DNA of 64,000 bases from JAUVUV01 sp964548275 (lineage in GTDB: Bacteria > Gemmatimonadota > Glassbacteria > GWA2-58-10). The position numbers were made by a program, and so were the translations under genes. Within the stretch, counting starts at the first letter, position 1. Each line of letters starts with the position of its first letter. The notes beneath the pieces were generated by a model, which saw nothing but the letters and a program-made list of their open reading frames with translations, was not told the DNA's origin and searched no databases. Positions 43,101 to 50,807 of the stretch are shown here, one piece after another. The stretch is taken from the NCBI GenBank assembly GCA_964548275.1, contig CAZJQI010000009.1:1-64000 (forward strand). Reading direction: 5' to 3'.

Positions 43101-43372
43101 AAAGCGACCTTGGAACCTTCCTTAGCAGCGATCCCACGGAAGGCTTCCTCAAGCGCACTCCTCACTTTCGGATGGTCGTTCAGCGGCAAGAGCGCAATGA
43201 TTTTCGCTTTCCCGGAAACCTCGCCGACCCCAGAGGCGAAATCTTCCTTTTCGCTGCCGGAAAAAGCATGTTCGAGTTGAGGGAATTCAGCGCTAAGCCG
43301 CTCTGCGATGGACTCTCCCAGAATGGGATATTTCTGATTCAGATCTTCAAGATTTCTGGTAAATTCGGTCAT
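40169..43372 (-). CDS. Giant acidic membrane protein: degenerate ParA/BY-kinase-like domain, Glu-rich linker, TM, two SPOR domains
   Basis: A 1067-residue protein. Residues 1-235 follow the strand/helix order of a ParA/BY-kinase (CpsD-like) fold (KIIALLPLNDHPKVRSALEEAF, KVALDLDIASPHSDLL, LKTLSAGIFTPRAAEIY, PVVILGPPLERF, ADQVLIFTD). The Walker A loop is absent, the Asp motif is changed, and it probably does not hydrolyse ATP. Residues about 236-800 are extremely Glu/Pro/Ala-rich and contain a tandem duplication. A transmembrane helix lies at about 812-832 (RPLATVAVLLILAAGMFIIW). Two SPOR-like repeats follow (AYSIQIGSYRFLPQAIAARN, about 894; TPLVLKIVEASSAD, about 977), which may bind denuded septal peptidoglycan. 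Confidence 0.8.
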   Translation of the reverse strand: MTEFTRNLEDLNQKYPILGESIAERLSAEFPQLEHAFSGSEKEDFASGVGEVSGKAKIIALLPLNDHPKVRSALEEAFRGIAAKEGSKVALDLDIASPHSDLLGEEDNEGLSDHFLYGISPKRIFRTSSRDPQLKTLSAGIFTPRAAEIYADPGWNRLIGWTASHADGPVVILGPPLERFTELAALEKADQVLIFTDLLNSQSQEQLPDLIQKLSRRSSPQSSLRFIWLVEEEEPEKSEEKTPAEVEKKAVEEHPEAEDVTDAAAATEEIAEQLPPEEEEPPSLDESEIDRAEPPEPEPTEEKEEKAAAVSEGEQALEAGVDDEEEIFLPEELLFLDDDEKQLVKAADDSSVSNEIGGYLDIDRLPGLTDVDKGKETAAESPHEPEAGIEKAELEAIEKTPEPINVNAEGIRIEGELGGPPQQEPETEETGLADKAEAAGVEYSAETKEEEAEALYTQADPEDELEMEEEAVEEVPETDKGEDRGALEQMKSFEEALNAPSPEEMELQLDPNPLGEAAESQKEPAESAEPVEETAAADATGSEEEVGEEAGEEIPAQEAVEETKEEAPKEEAAEETPEEGIEEPHEELGEEELETLDEAELEPVEEKGAAEAPAEEETVPEPVEAEEGPLEEEAKEETPVEEAAAEEVAVTEETEPQEISKETAESTEGEAEPEATQEPEPPGEEAAEEVAVTEETAESTEGEAEPEATQEPEPPGEEAAEEPVGEKEPAGEEAEPVLEEVAEEGAGEEEVAAEAEAPAEEKEESVEKPADEDIDALLSDAAELEDIDEEITLKDLGEPEAAEVAPGVKKPEKRSRARPLATVAVLLILAAGMFIIWRQDTVRSFVVRRLPGIIRVQSLIPGLGGKDEEELARADSIRLAQEREAMLAAAQQYDKLAYSIQIGSYRFLPQAIAARNLLRENGLNDVYVVPLTLDSLGNWNRLYMGMFESVEKADTALLSVGRTLRTTAANFRMRGGAIRRHTPLVLKIVEASSADSLENLIQRLENNNIPTYMVKLSADTTQAPVYRLYVGAFETEQQAVYMRTKIFNLGVRAEIIQREGTIEEKEG
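41207..41391 (-). repeat. 99-bp tandem duplication inside the acidic SPOR gene
   Basis: Two copies with a 99-base period, about 86 bases identical (41207-41292 and 41306-41391), encode the repeated 33-residue unit STEGEAEPEATQEPE plus PGEEAAEE. The identity at the DNA level suggests a recent in-frame duplication. Confidence 0.85.
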
Positions 43373-43388
43373 GCGGTTGATTTCGCGA

Positions 43389-44450
43389 TCAACGGGTGAA
43401 ATTTATTGCCTGTTTGAGTGGAAAATCCCCTTCATCGCTTTCCAAAATCCGGATATTTTCAACTTCCTCCTTTTCCAGGCAAGAAAGATATTCCTTTTTG
43501 GCCCCCATTAGGCCGACCCTGGTACCGAAGTTGCTCAAAAGGCAGGCCGCTCCCGCGCTGTTGGTGATAATTCTGTCACAGGAGGTCAGTATGATAAACA
43601 TCTGCCGCAAATCGTCAAAGAAATAAATATAAGGGCTCGCCTCCTCCCACTTGCGTATTTCTTCTGCGGGGATCAGGTTCCCGGCGATAAGCAGATGGAG
43701 CGGGTCGAATTCCTTGACCAGTTCATTCACAAAACCTCGCAACAAACGTTCCAGGCCCTTTTGATCAGCATCCCACTCCGGGATAAAGCCGATAAAATTT
43801 TCCTTAACCCTGGGACTTTTCCTCTGACGCAGGAATCGTACGGCTCGCCGTTTTTCCTCCTTCGTGGGCTGGAATGCTAACTGACCATTGGCTGTGGGCT
43901 GTTCTATCTGAAGGGCCCGGAAAATATGCCAGAATCGTTTGGATAAACTCTCTTCCTCAGGAATATTCTTTACGATCAGATTATAATATTTTTCATTGCC
44001 TGGATCAGGCAGGCCGGTCCTTATTTTTGCTTCGCTGTGGTAGGCAAGAAGAGCCTCCGAACGGCCTGACCAGGAGAGATTTATCCCCCAGTCAAAATTT
44101 TCCTGCCGAAGGAGGGAAGCTGTTCTGCGGAAAACACTATCGAAAGGATGAGGGCTGCGATGGCTCCAGGGAATTACCCGCACTCTCTTGATTTTATCCA
44201 GCAGACAGGCAAGATCGGGCCTGACCACCACGGTTATTTCAGCCAGGGGGAATTTTTCGAGCAAGGAAGGGATAAACCTGTGAGTCAGGCTGAAATCTAA
44301 GAGACTTTCGCCAGGAACGAAAAGAATTTTGCGCGGGTCGGTGATATAGCGCCTGAAAGAGATTGCTTCCCTGTTCTCCGGCTGACGGAAAAAGCGCTCC
44401 AGCAGCGTATCTGTTTTGACCAGAATGTTTTCGATAAGGGTAGAAACCAT
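43389..44450 (-). CDS. GT9 heptosyltransferase-like glycosyltransferase
   Basis: A 353-residue protein with the two-Rossmann GT-B layout of glycosyltransferase family 9 (ADP-heptose:LPS heptosyltransferases). Visible parts are KILFVPGESLLDFSLTHRFIPSLLEKFP, ITVVVRPDLACLL, GFIPEWDADQKGL, and the sugar-nucleotide region IITNSAGAACLLSNFGTRVGLMGAKK. The 'H/D-TGPMH' loop of active heptosyltransferases reads TNSAGAACL, so either the donor differs or it is inactive. It probably acts on lipopolysaccharide or another surface glycan. It lies upstream of the SPOR gene on the same strand, and its own promoter is seen. Confidence 0.75.
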   Translation of the reverse strand: MVSTLIENILVKTDTLLERFFRQPENREAISFRRYITDPRKILFVPGESLLDFSLTHRFIPSLLEKFPLAEITVVVRPDLACLLDKIKRVRVIPWSHRSPHPFDSVFRRTASLLRQENFDWGINLSWSGRSEALLAYHSEAKIRTGLPDPGNEKYYNLIVKNIPEEESLSKRFWHIFRALQIEQPTANGQLAFQPTKEEKRRAVRFLRQRKSPRVKENFIGFIPEWDADQKGLERLLRGFVNELVKEFDPLHLLIAGNLIPAEEIRKWEEASPYIYFFDDLRQMFIILTSCDRIITNSAGAACLLSNFGTRVGLMGAKKEYLSCLEKEEVENIRILESDEGDFPLKQAINFTR

Positions 44451-44541
44451 TGTGCCACCCGGCGATGGAATAAAATAAAAGTAAAGCCGCCAGCAACGGT
44501 GAGCAGCAAGAAAACGATCTACTTGCGATATAATTCAATTA

Positions 44542-44570
44542 ATATTAAAGTTAAACCCTCTATTTGTCAA
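44542..44570 (-). promoter_or_regulatory. Promoter of the GT9-SPOR-radical SAM operon
   Basis: On the minus strand TTGACA (44570-44565), a 17-base spacer, and TAATAT (44547-44542), 92 bases upstream of the GT9 ATG. Confidence 0.6.
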
Positions 44571-44666
44571 TGAAATAGTAATTTGACGGAATTCTAAACA
44601 GTTAGAAATTAGTAGAGAAGTTTTCGTGATTATCGTTAAAAATGTCAAAAGAAAAAAGGTTATTAT

Positions 44667-45563
44667 TTGAAATCAAAATTGATGCATAAGCTTGAGTATG
44701 CCTTGGTCAGGATTTCGGTTGGCGTGCTGGCCAGAATTCCGGAATCTACTGCTCTGGCTTTCGGTCGCTGGCTGGGTTCTTTAGCCTGGCGTATGGTGAA
44801 ATTTCGCCGTGAGCTGGTGATGAAAAGCCTGAAAAGAGCATTCCCGGAAAAGGGGGCAGCAGAGCTGAAGGTTATCGGCCTGGCCTGTTACAGAAACCTC
44901 GGCAGTTGTTTCGTGGAAATGTTCCGGGTTCACCGGCTTTCTACCCCTGAAATGGAGCGCAGGATAATTTTTGAACGCCGCCAGATCATGGATCAGGCTC
45001 TCGAGAAAGGCCGGGGAGTGATCAACGTTACTTTCCACTACGGCAACTGGGAGCTGATGGGAGCATTTGCCGCACGCTCCGGGATGCCGCTGGATGTTAT
45101 CGCCAGGGGACAGAGAAACCCCTATTTCGACAGGTATGTCAAGGGCCTGCGCCGGTCAAACGGGATGCACCTGATCCCGGTGAGCAGGGCGAAAAGCGAG
45201 GTGGTGCGCTCTCTGCGCTCAGGGCGGATAGTCTCCTTTCTGGCTGACCAGGATGCGCACCAGGTAGGAGTCTTTGTCGATTTCCTGGGCCGGCCCGCCT
45301 CAACTCCCAAAGGGCCGGTGCTTTACGCGTTCAAGACCGGAGCGCCGGTGGTGCTCTCGATCATGCTGCCGCAAGCGGGCGGCAGGTGGAAGATAGTTTT
45401 CGAACCCGTGCCGCGCCCGGATTCAAATAATATGGAGGAATTTATCAGAGAGATGACCGCTTATTATACCAGCCGCCTGGAGTATTACGTGAGACAAGCC
45501 CCGGAGCACTGGTTCTGGCCCCACCGGAGGTGGAAAACGGAGCCTTGCAAAGTAGCCAATTAA
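44667..45563 (+). CDS. Lauroyl/palmitoyl acyltransferase, LpxL/HtrB-like
   Basis: A 298-residue LpxL/HtrB-family acyltransferase with an N-terminal membrane anchor. It transfers an acyl chain, in known members to lipid A or a related lipid precursor at the inner membrane. The catalytic HX4E motif is HYGNWE (about 124-129). The RGQRNPYFDRYVKGLRRSN and FLADQDAHQVGVFVDFLG segments are typical, and the C-terminus ends PEHWFWPHRRWKTE, a family hallmark. The start is TTG 44667 with AAGG seven bases upstream; ATG 44682 is an alternative. Its substrate (lipid A or another lipid) is not determined here. Confidence 0.88.
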   Translation: MKSKLMHKLEYALVRISVGVLARIPESTALAFGRWLGSLAWRMVKFRRELVMKSLKRAFPEKGAAELKVIGLACYRNLGSCFVEMFRVHRLSTPEMERRIIFERRQIMDQALEKGRGVINVTFHYGNWELMGAFAARSGMPLDVIARGQRNPYFDRYVKGLRRSNGMHLIPVSRAKSEVVRSLRSGRIVSFLADQDAHQVGVFVDFLGRPASTPKGPVLYAFKTGAPVVLSIMLPQAGGRWKIVFEPVPRPDSNNMEEFIREMTAYYTSRLEYYVRQAPEHWFWPHRRWKTEPCKVAN

Positions 45564-45682
45564 ATCTTGAATACTAGCCTAAACTCTTAATGAGTGGGAT
45601 CTAGTCCACAGGGCAACGATTTATTCTTTCTTAACAATATTTATTATATTGAGAGCTTTTTTAATAGTCTTTACCTTGTTGC

Positions 45683-45711
45683 TTGACTGAGTTGGGTAGG
45701 TCTTATATATT
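45683..45711 (+). promoter_or_regulatory. Promoter of the DeoR-PfkA-UxaE transcription unit
   Basis: TTGACT (45683-45688), 17 bases, TATATT (45706-45711), 73 bases before the deoR-family ATG. It fits the autogenous control common for DeoR-family genes, though I see no obvious operator palindrome. Confidence 0.6.
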
Positions 45712-45783
45712 CCCGAAACCAATCGAAAGATAACGAAAAAACGTCCATCTAATTAAATTGTAAGTTTTTACTGCAAAATATCA

Positions 45784-46584
45784 ATGTTTACAGAGGAAAG
45801 ACAGAAAAAAATTCTGGACCTGATCCAGCGCAAAGGGCGGCTTAAAATTTCCGAGCTGACCAGAATGTTCGGAGTAAGCGAGGTTACCCTGCGCTCGGAC
45901 CTGTCTAGCCTGGCCCGACAGGGATACCTGACCCGCACGCATGGAGGCGCGCTCCTTCACGAGCGCAGCATTTTCCCGGGCAAAGCGGTCTTGAGTTTCG
46001 GCGAAAAGGAGGTGGCCAATCTGGCGGCCAAGCGCCGTATCGGCAAGAAAGCTGCGGAGTTTATCGCCGATGGAATGAACATCCTGCTCGATGCCGGCAC
46101 GACGATCCTCGAGATCGCCCGCAACCTGCATCAATTCAAGGGTCTCACCGTAATCACAGATTCGATCCCGGTAGCAGTGGAGCTGAGCGATCACGATGAT
46201 ATCACAGTGATCCTTACCGGCGGGCTGCTGCGTTCGGCCAGCCTGGCTGTGATCGGCCCTGAAAGCTGGTCAATGCTGGAGAAAATCCACGTGCAGCGCG
46301 CGTTTATCGGAGCCAGGGGAGTCTCTCTCCAGCAGGGGTTTTTCTGCGGCAACGCTATCGAAGGTGAGACCAAGAAACGGATGATGGCCTGCGCGGAGGA
46401 AACTTTTGCAGTAGTTGACAGCAGTAAGTTCAGCTCCACCAGCCTGGTGCCTTTCGCCTCATTCGATGATTTCGACTATCTTCTGGTAGATCGTCTGAAT
46501 AAAAATATCCTTGAAAAAATGAGTGAGAAAAATTTGAAGGTAATTACCTGCAACCCCAAAACGCATACAGCAGGGAGAAAGTGA
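45784..46584 (+). CDS. DeoR-family transcriptional regulator
   Basis: A 266-residue sugar-responsive repressor. The N-terminal DeoR winged helix is FTEERQKKILDLIQRKGRLKISELTRMF (only the start quoted) with the VTLRSDLSSLARQGYLTRTHGGAL wing. The C-terminal sugar-phosphate isomerase-like sensor domain shows ILLDAGTTILEIARNL, VITDSIPVAVEL and the AIEGETKKRMM motif. By family logic a phosphorylated sugar intermediate is the effector. It is translationally coupled to the phosphofructokinase gene (TGATG overlap) and probably controls it and uxaE. Confidence 0.92.
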   Translation: MFTEERQKKILDLIQRKGRLKISELTRMFGVSEVTLRSDLSSLARQGYLTRTHGGALLHERSIFPGKAVLSFGEKEVANLAAKRRIGKKAAEFIADGMNILLDAGTTILEIARNLHQFKGLTVITDSIPVAVELSDHDDITVILTGGLLRSASLAVIGPESWSMLEKIHVQRAFIGARGVSLQQGFFCGNAIEGETKKRMMACAEETFAVVDSSKFSSTSLVPFASFDDFDYLLVDRLNKNILEKMSEKNLKVITCNPKTHTAGRK

Positions 46585-47855
46585 TGAGTAAAGTCAAGGG
46601 CAATTGTCTGGTGGCCCAGTCGGGTGGGCCAACTGCTGTGATCAACGCCTCGGCCTGCGGGGTGATCCAACAGGCGCTGAAAAGCGAATTGATCGAGGGT
46701 GTGTACGGCGCTTATAACGGAATCTTGGGAGTGTTAAAAGAGGAAATTTTCGATATCGGTGCCGAGGACCCGCAAACAATCGAGATGCTTAAAACAACAC
46801 CGAGCGCAGCCCTGGGGAGCTGCCGCCAAAAGCTGAAAAAACTCGAGGACAACAGGGCAGACTACGAACGCGTGCTCGAGATATTCAAGGCCCACAATAT
46901 CCGCTACTTTTTCTACGCCGGTGGCAACGACTCGATGGACACAGCCTCCAAGATCAGGGATCTGAGCGCCCAGTTGGGCTATGAAATGGTCGTGATGGGC
47001 GTGCCGAAAACAGTTGACAACGACCTGGCTTTCACAGACCACTGCCCCGGCTACGGCAGCGTGGCAAAGTTTATTGCCACAAGCGCCATGGAGGCCGGCC
47101 GCGACACAGAAAGCCTCTACACGTTCGATACCTGTGCAGTGCTCGAGACCATGGGCCGCAACGCAGGCTGGATCGCCGCTGCAGCCGCGCTTGCACGCCG
47201 TTACGAAGAGGACTCTCCACACCTGGTGTATGTGCCAGAGGTCAGTTTTTCGAAAGAGAAATTTGTCGAGGATGTAAAAAAGGTGCACGCAGACTACGGA
47301 CGGTGTTTTATCGCGGCCAGCGAGGGAATGCGCTGGGACAACGGCCGCTACGTGGCCCAGGATACGAGCGTGCTGGCCAGGGATAGTTTCGGGCACACTC
47401 AGTTGGGCGGAGTAGCCCAGGTGCTGAAAAAAATAATCGAGGATGAGCTCGGCCTGAAGACCCGCTGGATGATGCTGGGGCTGACCCAGCGCAACGCGAT
47501 GCATATCGCCTCCCGCACCGATCGTGACGAGGCCTGGCTCTGCGGCGCGGAAGCTGTGCGCCAGGCCGTTTCTGGAACTTCCGGCTATATGATCTCTCTC
47601 GAACGGGTATCGAACTCCCCATACCAGGTGAAAACCGGCCTTGCAAAGCTCGAGGATGTTGCCAATGGCGAAAAAAAGCTTCCCAGGGACTGGATGAACG
47701 AAGAAGGCAATTTCCCCACTGCTGAGTTCCTGGACTATGCCAGGCCGCTTATCGAGGGAGAGGTTGAGGTGCCCATGGCCGGCGGCCTGCCGCTGTTCAT
47801 GCGGTTCGAGAGAAGATGGCTGCCCAGGAAGTGCAAGGAGTATCAGCCAGGGTAA
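46584..47855 (+). CDS. PPi-type 6-phosphofructokinase
   Basis: A 423-residue PfkA-family enzyme forming fructose-1,6-bisphosphate. Two sequence markers point to pyrophosphate rather than ATP as donor: Asp in the nucleotide loop (GGNDS, D116) instead of Gly, and Lys in PKTVDND (K142) instead of Gly. The start of the protein (LVAQSGGPTAVINASACG) and AMEAGRDTESLYTFD fit this branch. ATG 46584 overlaps the DeoR stop and follows GGGAG. It feeds lower glycolysis, or gluconeogenesis because the PPi reaction is reversible. Confidence 0.9.
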   Translation: MSKVKGNCLVAQSGGPTAVINASACGVIQQALKSELIEGVYGAYNGILGVLKEEIFDIGAEDPQTIEMLKTTPSAALGSCRQKLKKLEDNRADYERVLEIFKAHNIRYFFYAGGNDSMDTASKIRDLSAQLGYEMVVMGVPKTVDNDLAFTDHCPGYGSVAKFIATSAMEAGRDTESLYTFDTCAVLETMGRNAGWIAAAAALARRYEEDSPHLVYVPEVSFSKEKFVEDVKKVHADYGRCFIAASEGMRWDNGRYVAQDTSVLARDSFGHTQLGGVAQVLKKIIEDELGLKTRWMMLGLTQRNAMHIASRTDRDEAWLCGAEAVRQAVSGTSGYMISLERVSNSPYQVKTGLAKLEDVANGEKKLPRDWMNEEGNFPTAEFLDYARPLIEGEVEVPMAGGLPLFMRFERRWLPRKCKEYQPG

Positions 47856-47925
47856 AGCCGACTGTGAAAGAGAAGATCAGCAAAACCTGAAATAGAAATT
47901 CAAACGGAAAGTCCTGGAGAGAAAG

Positions 47926-49476
47926 GTGTGGAATAAAATGAACGGAAAACTGGGCAAGGTCAGCCAGAGTGAGCTTGCGGTAAAAGCAGGAGCAGCAGTG
48001 GGTGAGGGCGCAGAGACCCTGGCGAAAGTGGAAGGAGTCTATCCCTTGTCTGTCAAGTATGCAGACGGCGCATTCTTTTGCCTGGCCAGGACCGAGGAGG
48101 GCAAGCGCCTGGTTGTGCTGGGTGAGAGTAAGGCTGCTGATAGCTTTACAGGCGAGATTATCTCCAGTGTAAGAATCTGTCCGCTGAATGCTGAGAACGC
48201 AGCCGCGCTTCGCCACTATTTCCCCTGGACCGCCCCGGTGCCGATCGGCAGGCGCGCCTCATTTGGTACGGGAGACCGGCTCGGTGTGGCTACCCCGGGC
48301 CACCTGCGGGCTTTCGGCTTCTGCGAGATCTTCCCGGTGCTCGCCCAGCAGTCCATGCGCGAACTGGGCAGAACAGGGCGAACAGCCCAGGACGTGATCG
48401 ACGGCGCGGGCTGGGGTGCGTTCGAGGCCGGCTATGTCGGTACATTCGCTGCTGATGCAGACCATATCAAGAAGATCAACGAAGCCCTCGATTGCCTCAG
48501 GCTGGGCTTTACAATGTTCACTATCGACGCCTCAGACCAGATAAACCTCGAGGCGGTTCACCTGTCCGATGAACAGGCCCTCGCCGGATTCAAACAGATA
48601 CCAGCATACCAGGAAATCAGAGACCGATACGCGGGGAAAAGCTGGAATTTCTCACGCGGTGATAGCAAGGTGAATATAACATTCTCGGATGCAGAACTGG
48701 CCCGCTGTGCGCTGGTTTACCACGAGGCTGTGGAGCACATGGCCGCCCTGTACCACGAACTTAAAAAAGCTTCTGGAGGCGAAGGCAATTTCGACTTCGA
48801 GGTCAGCGTGGATGAGACCGAGACCGATACAACCGAGCACGATCACGTGTTTGTGGCAAACGAGCTGGCTGCCAGCGGTGTCAGGTGGCAGAGCCTTGCG
48901 CCGAAATTCACAGGCCAGTTCCAGAAAGGTATCGACTATATTGGAGACAGAGGAAAGTTCGAACAGCAGTTTGCCGCCCATGCCCTGATCGCCGAGAATC
49001 TCGGGCCTTACAAGATCAGCGTGCATTCGGGAAGCGACAAGTTCTCGATTTTTCCCCTGGTAGGACACCATACCGGCGGTTATTTTCATCTCAAGACCGC
49101 CGGAACGAGCTGGCTGGAGGCAGTTCGCGTAATTGCCGTGAAAAATCCCGCTCTCTACCGCAGGATGCACACCTTTGCTCTGGAGCATTTCGAGCAGGAC
49201 CGGGCGAGCTACCATGTAACTACAAACCTGGCGGCGATCCCGCCCGTGGACTCGCTCGCAGACAGCGAGCTGCCCGCTCTGATGGAGGAGGTCCACTCCC
49301 GCCAGTTACTTCATATCACTTACGGTTCCCTTCTGTCGAGCAGGGATAGCGCCGGCGCGTTTCTTTTCCGGGATGAGATATACACAGCGCTTTATGATTA
49401 CGAGGAAACCTATTACCAGATGCTGGAGCGCCATATAGGTCGGCATCTCGAATCCCTGGGGGTGAAGAGCGTGTAG
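47926..49476 (+). CDS. uxaE: Tagaturonate epimerase
   Basis: A 516-residue protein of the UxaE family (Thermotoga TM0440 type), which interconverts D-tagaturonate and D-fructuronate at C4 during galacturonate breakdown. It is one domain of barrel type with metal-binding-looking motifs VSVDETETDTTEHDHVF, HSGSDKFS and VGHHTGGYF. The GTG at 47926 follows GGAG by six bases; ATG 47938 is possible. It is 70 bases after the phosphofructokinase gene. The SDR dehydrogenase that follows is the usual partner in this pathway. Confidence 0.88.
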   Translation: MWNKMNGKLGKVSQSELAVKAGAAVGEGAETLAKVEGVYPLSVKYADGAFFCLARTEEGKRLVVLGESKAADSFTGEIISSVRICPLNAENAAALRHYFPWTAPVPIGRRASFGTGDRLGVATPGHLRAFGFCEIFPVLAQQSMRELGRTGRTAQDVIDGAGWGAFEAGYVGTFAADADHIKKINEALDCLRLGFTMFTIDASDQINLEAVHLSDEQALAGFKQIPAYQEIRDRYAGKSWNFSRGDSKVNITFSDAELARCALVYHEAVEHMAALYHELKKASGGEGNFDFEVSVDETETDTTEHDHVFVANELAASGVRWQSLAPKFTGQFQKGIDYIGDRGKFEQQFAAHALIAENLGPYKISVHSGSDKFSIFPLVGHHTGGYFHLKTAGTSWLEAVRVIAVKNPALYRRMHTFALEHFEQDRASYHVTTNLAAIPPVDSLADSELPALMEEVHSRQLLHITYGSLLSSRDSAGAFLFRDEIYTALYDYEETYYQMLERHIGRHLESLGVKSV

Positions 49477-49906
49477 CCGATCAGTTCCGGCTTTGTAGCA
49501 ATAAGAATTTTGAATAGTGTCCTGTAAAAATTGTTTATGAATTAAGAGTTGTTATTAATTCAGGCAGTTGCATAGAGCTAATGCAAAATGGATTGATTGA
49601 AGGAGTATCTTTATTTTCCTTGAGGTGCTCGGTTTTTTCGGCGGCCGCAGGCCGCCTCATCAGGGCCGCATGTTCGAGAAACTCCGTAGGAGCGTGTTTT
49701 TACTGGTAAAACAAAATTAGGATATAGAAGCTGTATTGGAAGTCGAGTTTGCGGCCCGAAAAAACTTTTGGTTACTTTTGGTTACAAAAGTAACATGAAA
49801 AAATAATCTTTTTCTTTCTGCCTGTTAGTTAACCGAACAGTACTGAATAAATTTGAATTCAACATAAATAGGCGCGGGGGTATTCTCCGCATGAACAGGA
49901 GAAATT
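49477..49906. other. 430-base gap containing small inverted-repeat elements
   Basis: The gap divides the uxaE and SDR transcription units. It contains a structured element at 49632-49794, listed separately, and otherwise AT-rich DNA with no gene-like frame. Confidence 0.55.
49632..49794 (+). repeat. Composite palindromic element with GTTA-loop hairpin
   Basis: A GTTTTTTCGG arm (49632-49641) pairs with CCGAAAAAAC (49756-49765). Inside, a GGCGGCC-GCA-GGCCGCC hairpin starts at 49640 and a GGGCCGCA arm (49663-49670) pairs with TGCGGCCC (49750-49757), so alternative foldings compete. Small hairpins such as CTCC-GTA-GGAG (49682-49692) fill the centre. Just beyond lies a 10-bp hairpin, GTTACTTTTG (49771-49780) with CAAAAGTAAC (49785-49794), loop GTTA. 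The same hairpin, with compensating base changes, recurs at 62645-62666. Confidence 0.7.
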
Positions 49907-50740
49907 ATGGCAAAGGACTATGTTGCACAAATGTTCGATGTTTCAGGCAAGGTTGTCGCTGTCACCGGAGGGGGAGGGATTCTCTGTAGCGTGATGGCTG
50001 AGGCTCTGGCAACCGCCGGAGCCGCTGTGGCCGTACTCGACCTTCGCCAAGACGCTGCCGCAGAGGTGGCGAAAAAGATCGACTCCCAGGGCGGCAGGGC
50101 CGTGGCAGTGTGCGTGGACGTGCTCGACCGGCAAAGCATCGAGGATGCCTGCAAGCAGGTGGTCGACGCCCTGGGGCCGGTTGACGTTCTGGTCAATGGC
50201 GCGGGCGGCAATAAAAAAGAGGCGACTACAAGCCCTGAACTTTCATTCTTCGATCTCCCGGAATCAGCTATCCGATGGGTTTTCGACCTCAACTGCCTGG
50301 GAACGATCATGCCGAGCCAGATTTTCTGCCGGGCAATGGCTGAGCGCGGAGCAGGCAATGTGGTCAATATCAGCTCGATGAGCGCTTTCCACCCCCTGAC
50401 CAAGGTGCTTGGCTACTCCGGCGCCAAGGCTGCGGTCAGCAGTTTCACCGAGTGGCTCGCTGTGCACATGGCTCAGGAATATTCGCCGAAAATCCGGGTC
50501 AACGCCGTCGCTCCCGGATTTTTCCTCACAGAGCAGAACCGTTTCCTTCTGGTGGACGAAAAAACCGGTCAGCCCACCGCACGGGGTAAGGCGATCATTG
50601 ATAGCACCCCGATGGCACGCTACGGTGAGCCGGAAGAACTTCTGGGCGCCCTTTTCTGGCTGATCAGCGATGCCTCCAGTTTTATCACCGGAACAGTGGT
50701 AGCAGTGGATGGCGGGTTTAACGCTTTCAGTGGAGTTTAA
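49907..50740 (+). CDS. SDR-family dehydrogenase, probably D-mannonate/fructuronate oxidoreductase
   Basis: A 277-residue short-chain dehydrogenase. The NAD(P) site is VTGGGGILCSVMAEAL, the Asp after the second strand is VLDLR, and the NAGG loop is LVNGAGGNKK. The catalytic Ser-Tyr-Lys are in NISSMSAFHP and YSGAKAA. The PGFFLTEQNRFLL stretch and C-terminal VVAVDGGFNAFSGV are typical of the mannonate/fructuronate-acting group next to uxaE in other genomes. The likely reaction is fructuronate to mannonate; this rests on context. Confidence 0.85.
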   Translation: MAKDYVAQMFDVSGKVVAVTGGGGILCSVMAEALATAGAAVAVLDLRQDAAAEVAKKIDSQGGRAVAVCVDVLDRQSIEDACKQVVDALGPVDVLVNGAGGNKKEATTSPELSFFDLPESAIRWVFDLNCLGTIMPSQIFCRAMAERGAGNVVNISSMSAFHPLTKVLGYSGAKAAVSSFTEWLAVHMAQEYSPKIRVNAVAPGFFLTEQNRFLLVDEKTGQPTARGKAIIDSTPMARYGEPEELLGALFWLISDASSFITGTVVAVDGGFNAFSGV

Positions 50741-50807
50741 ATCGATAGCGGATATAAAAATTTAAGGATAAGCTGTAATCCGGAATTTTTTTATAAAAGG
50801 GGAATTC

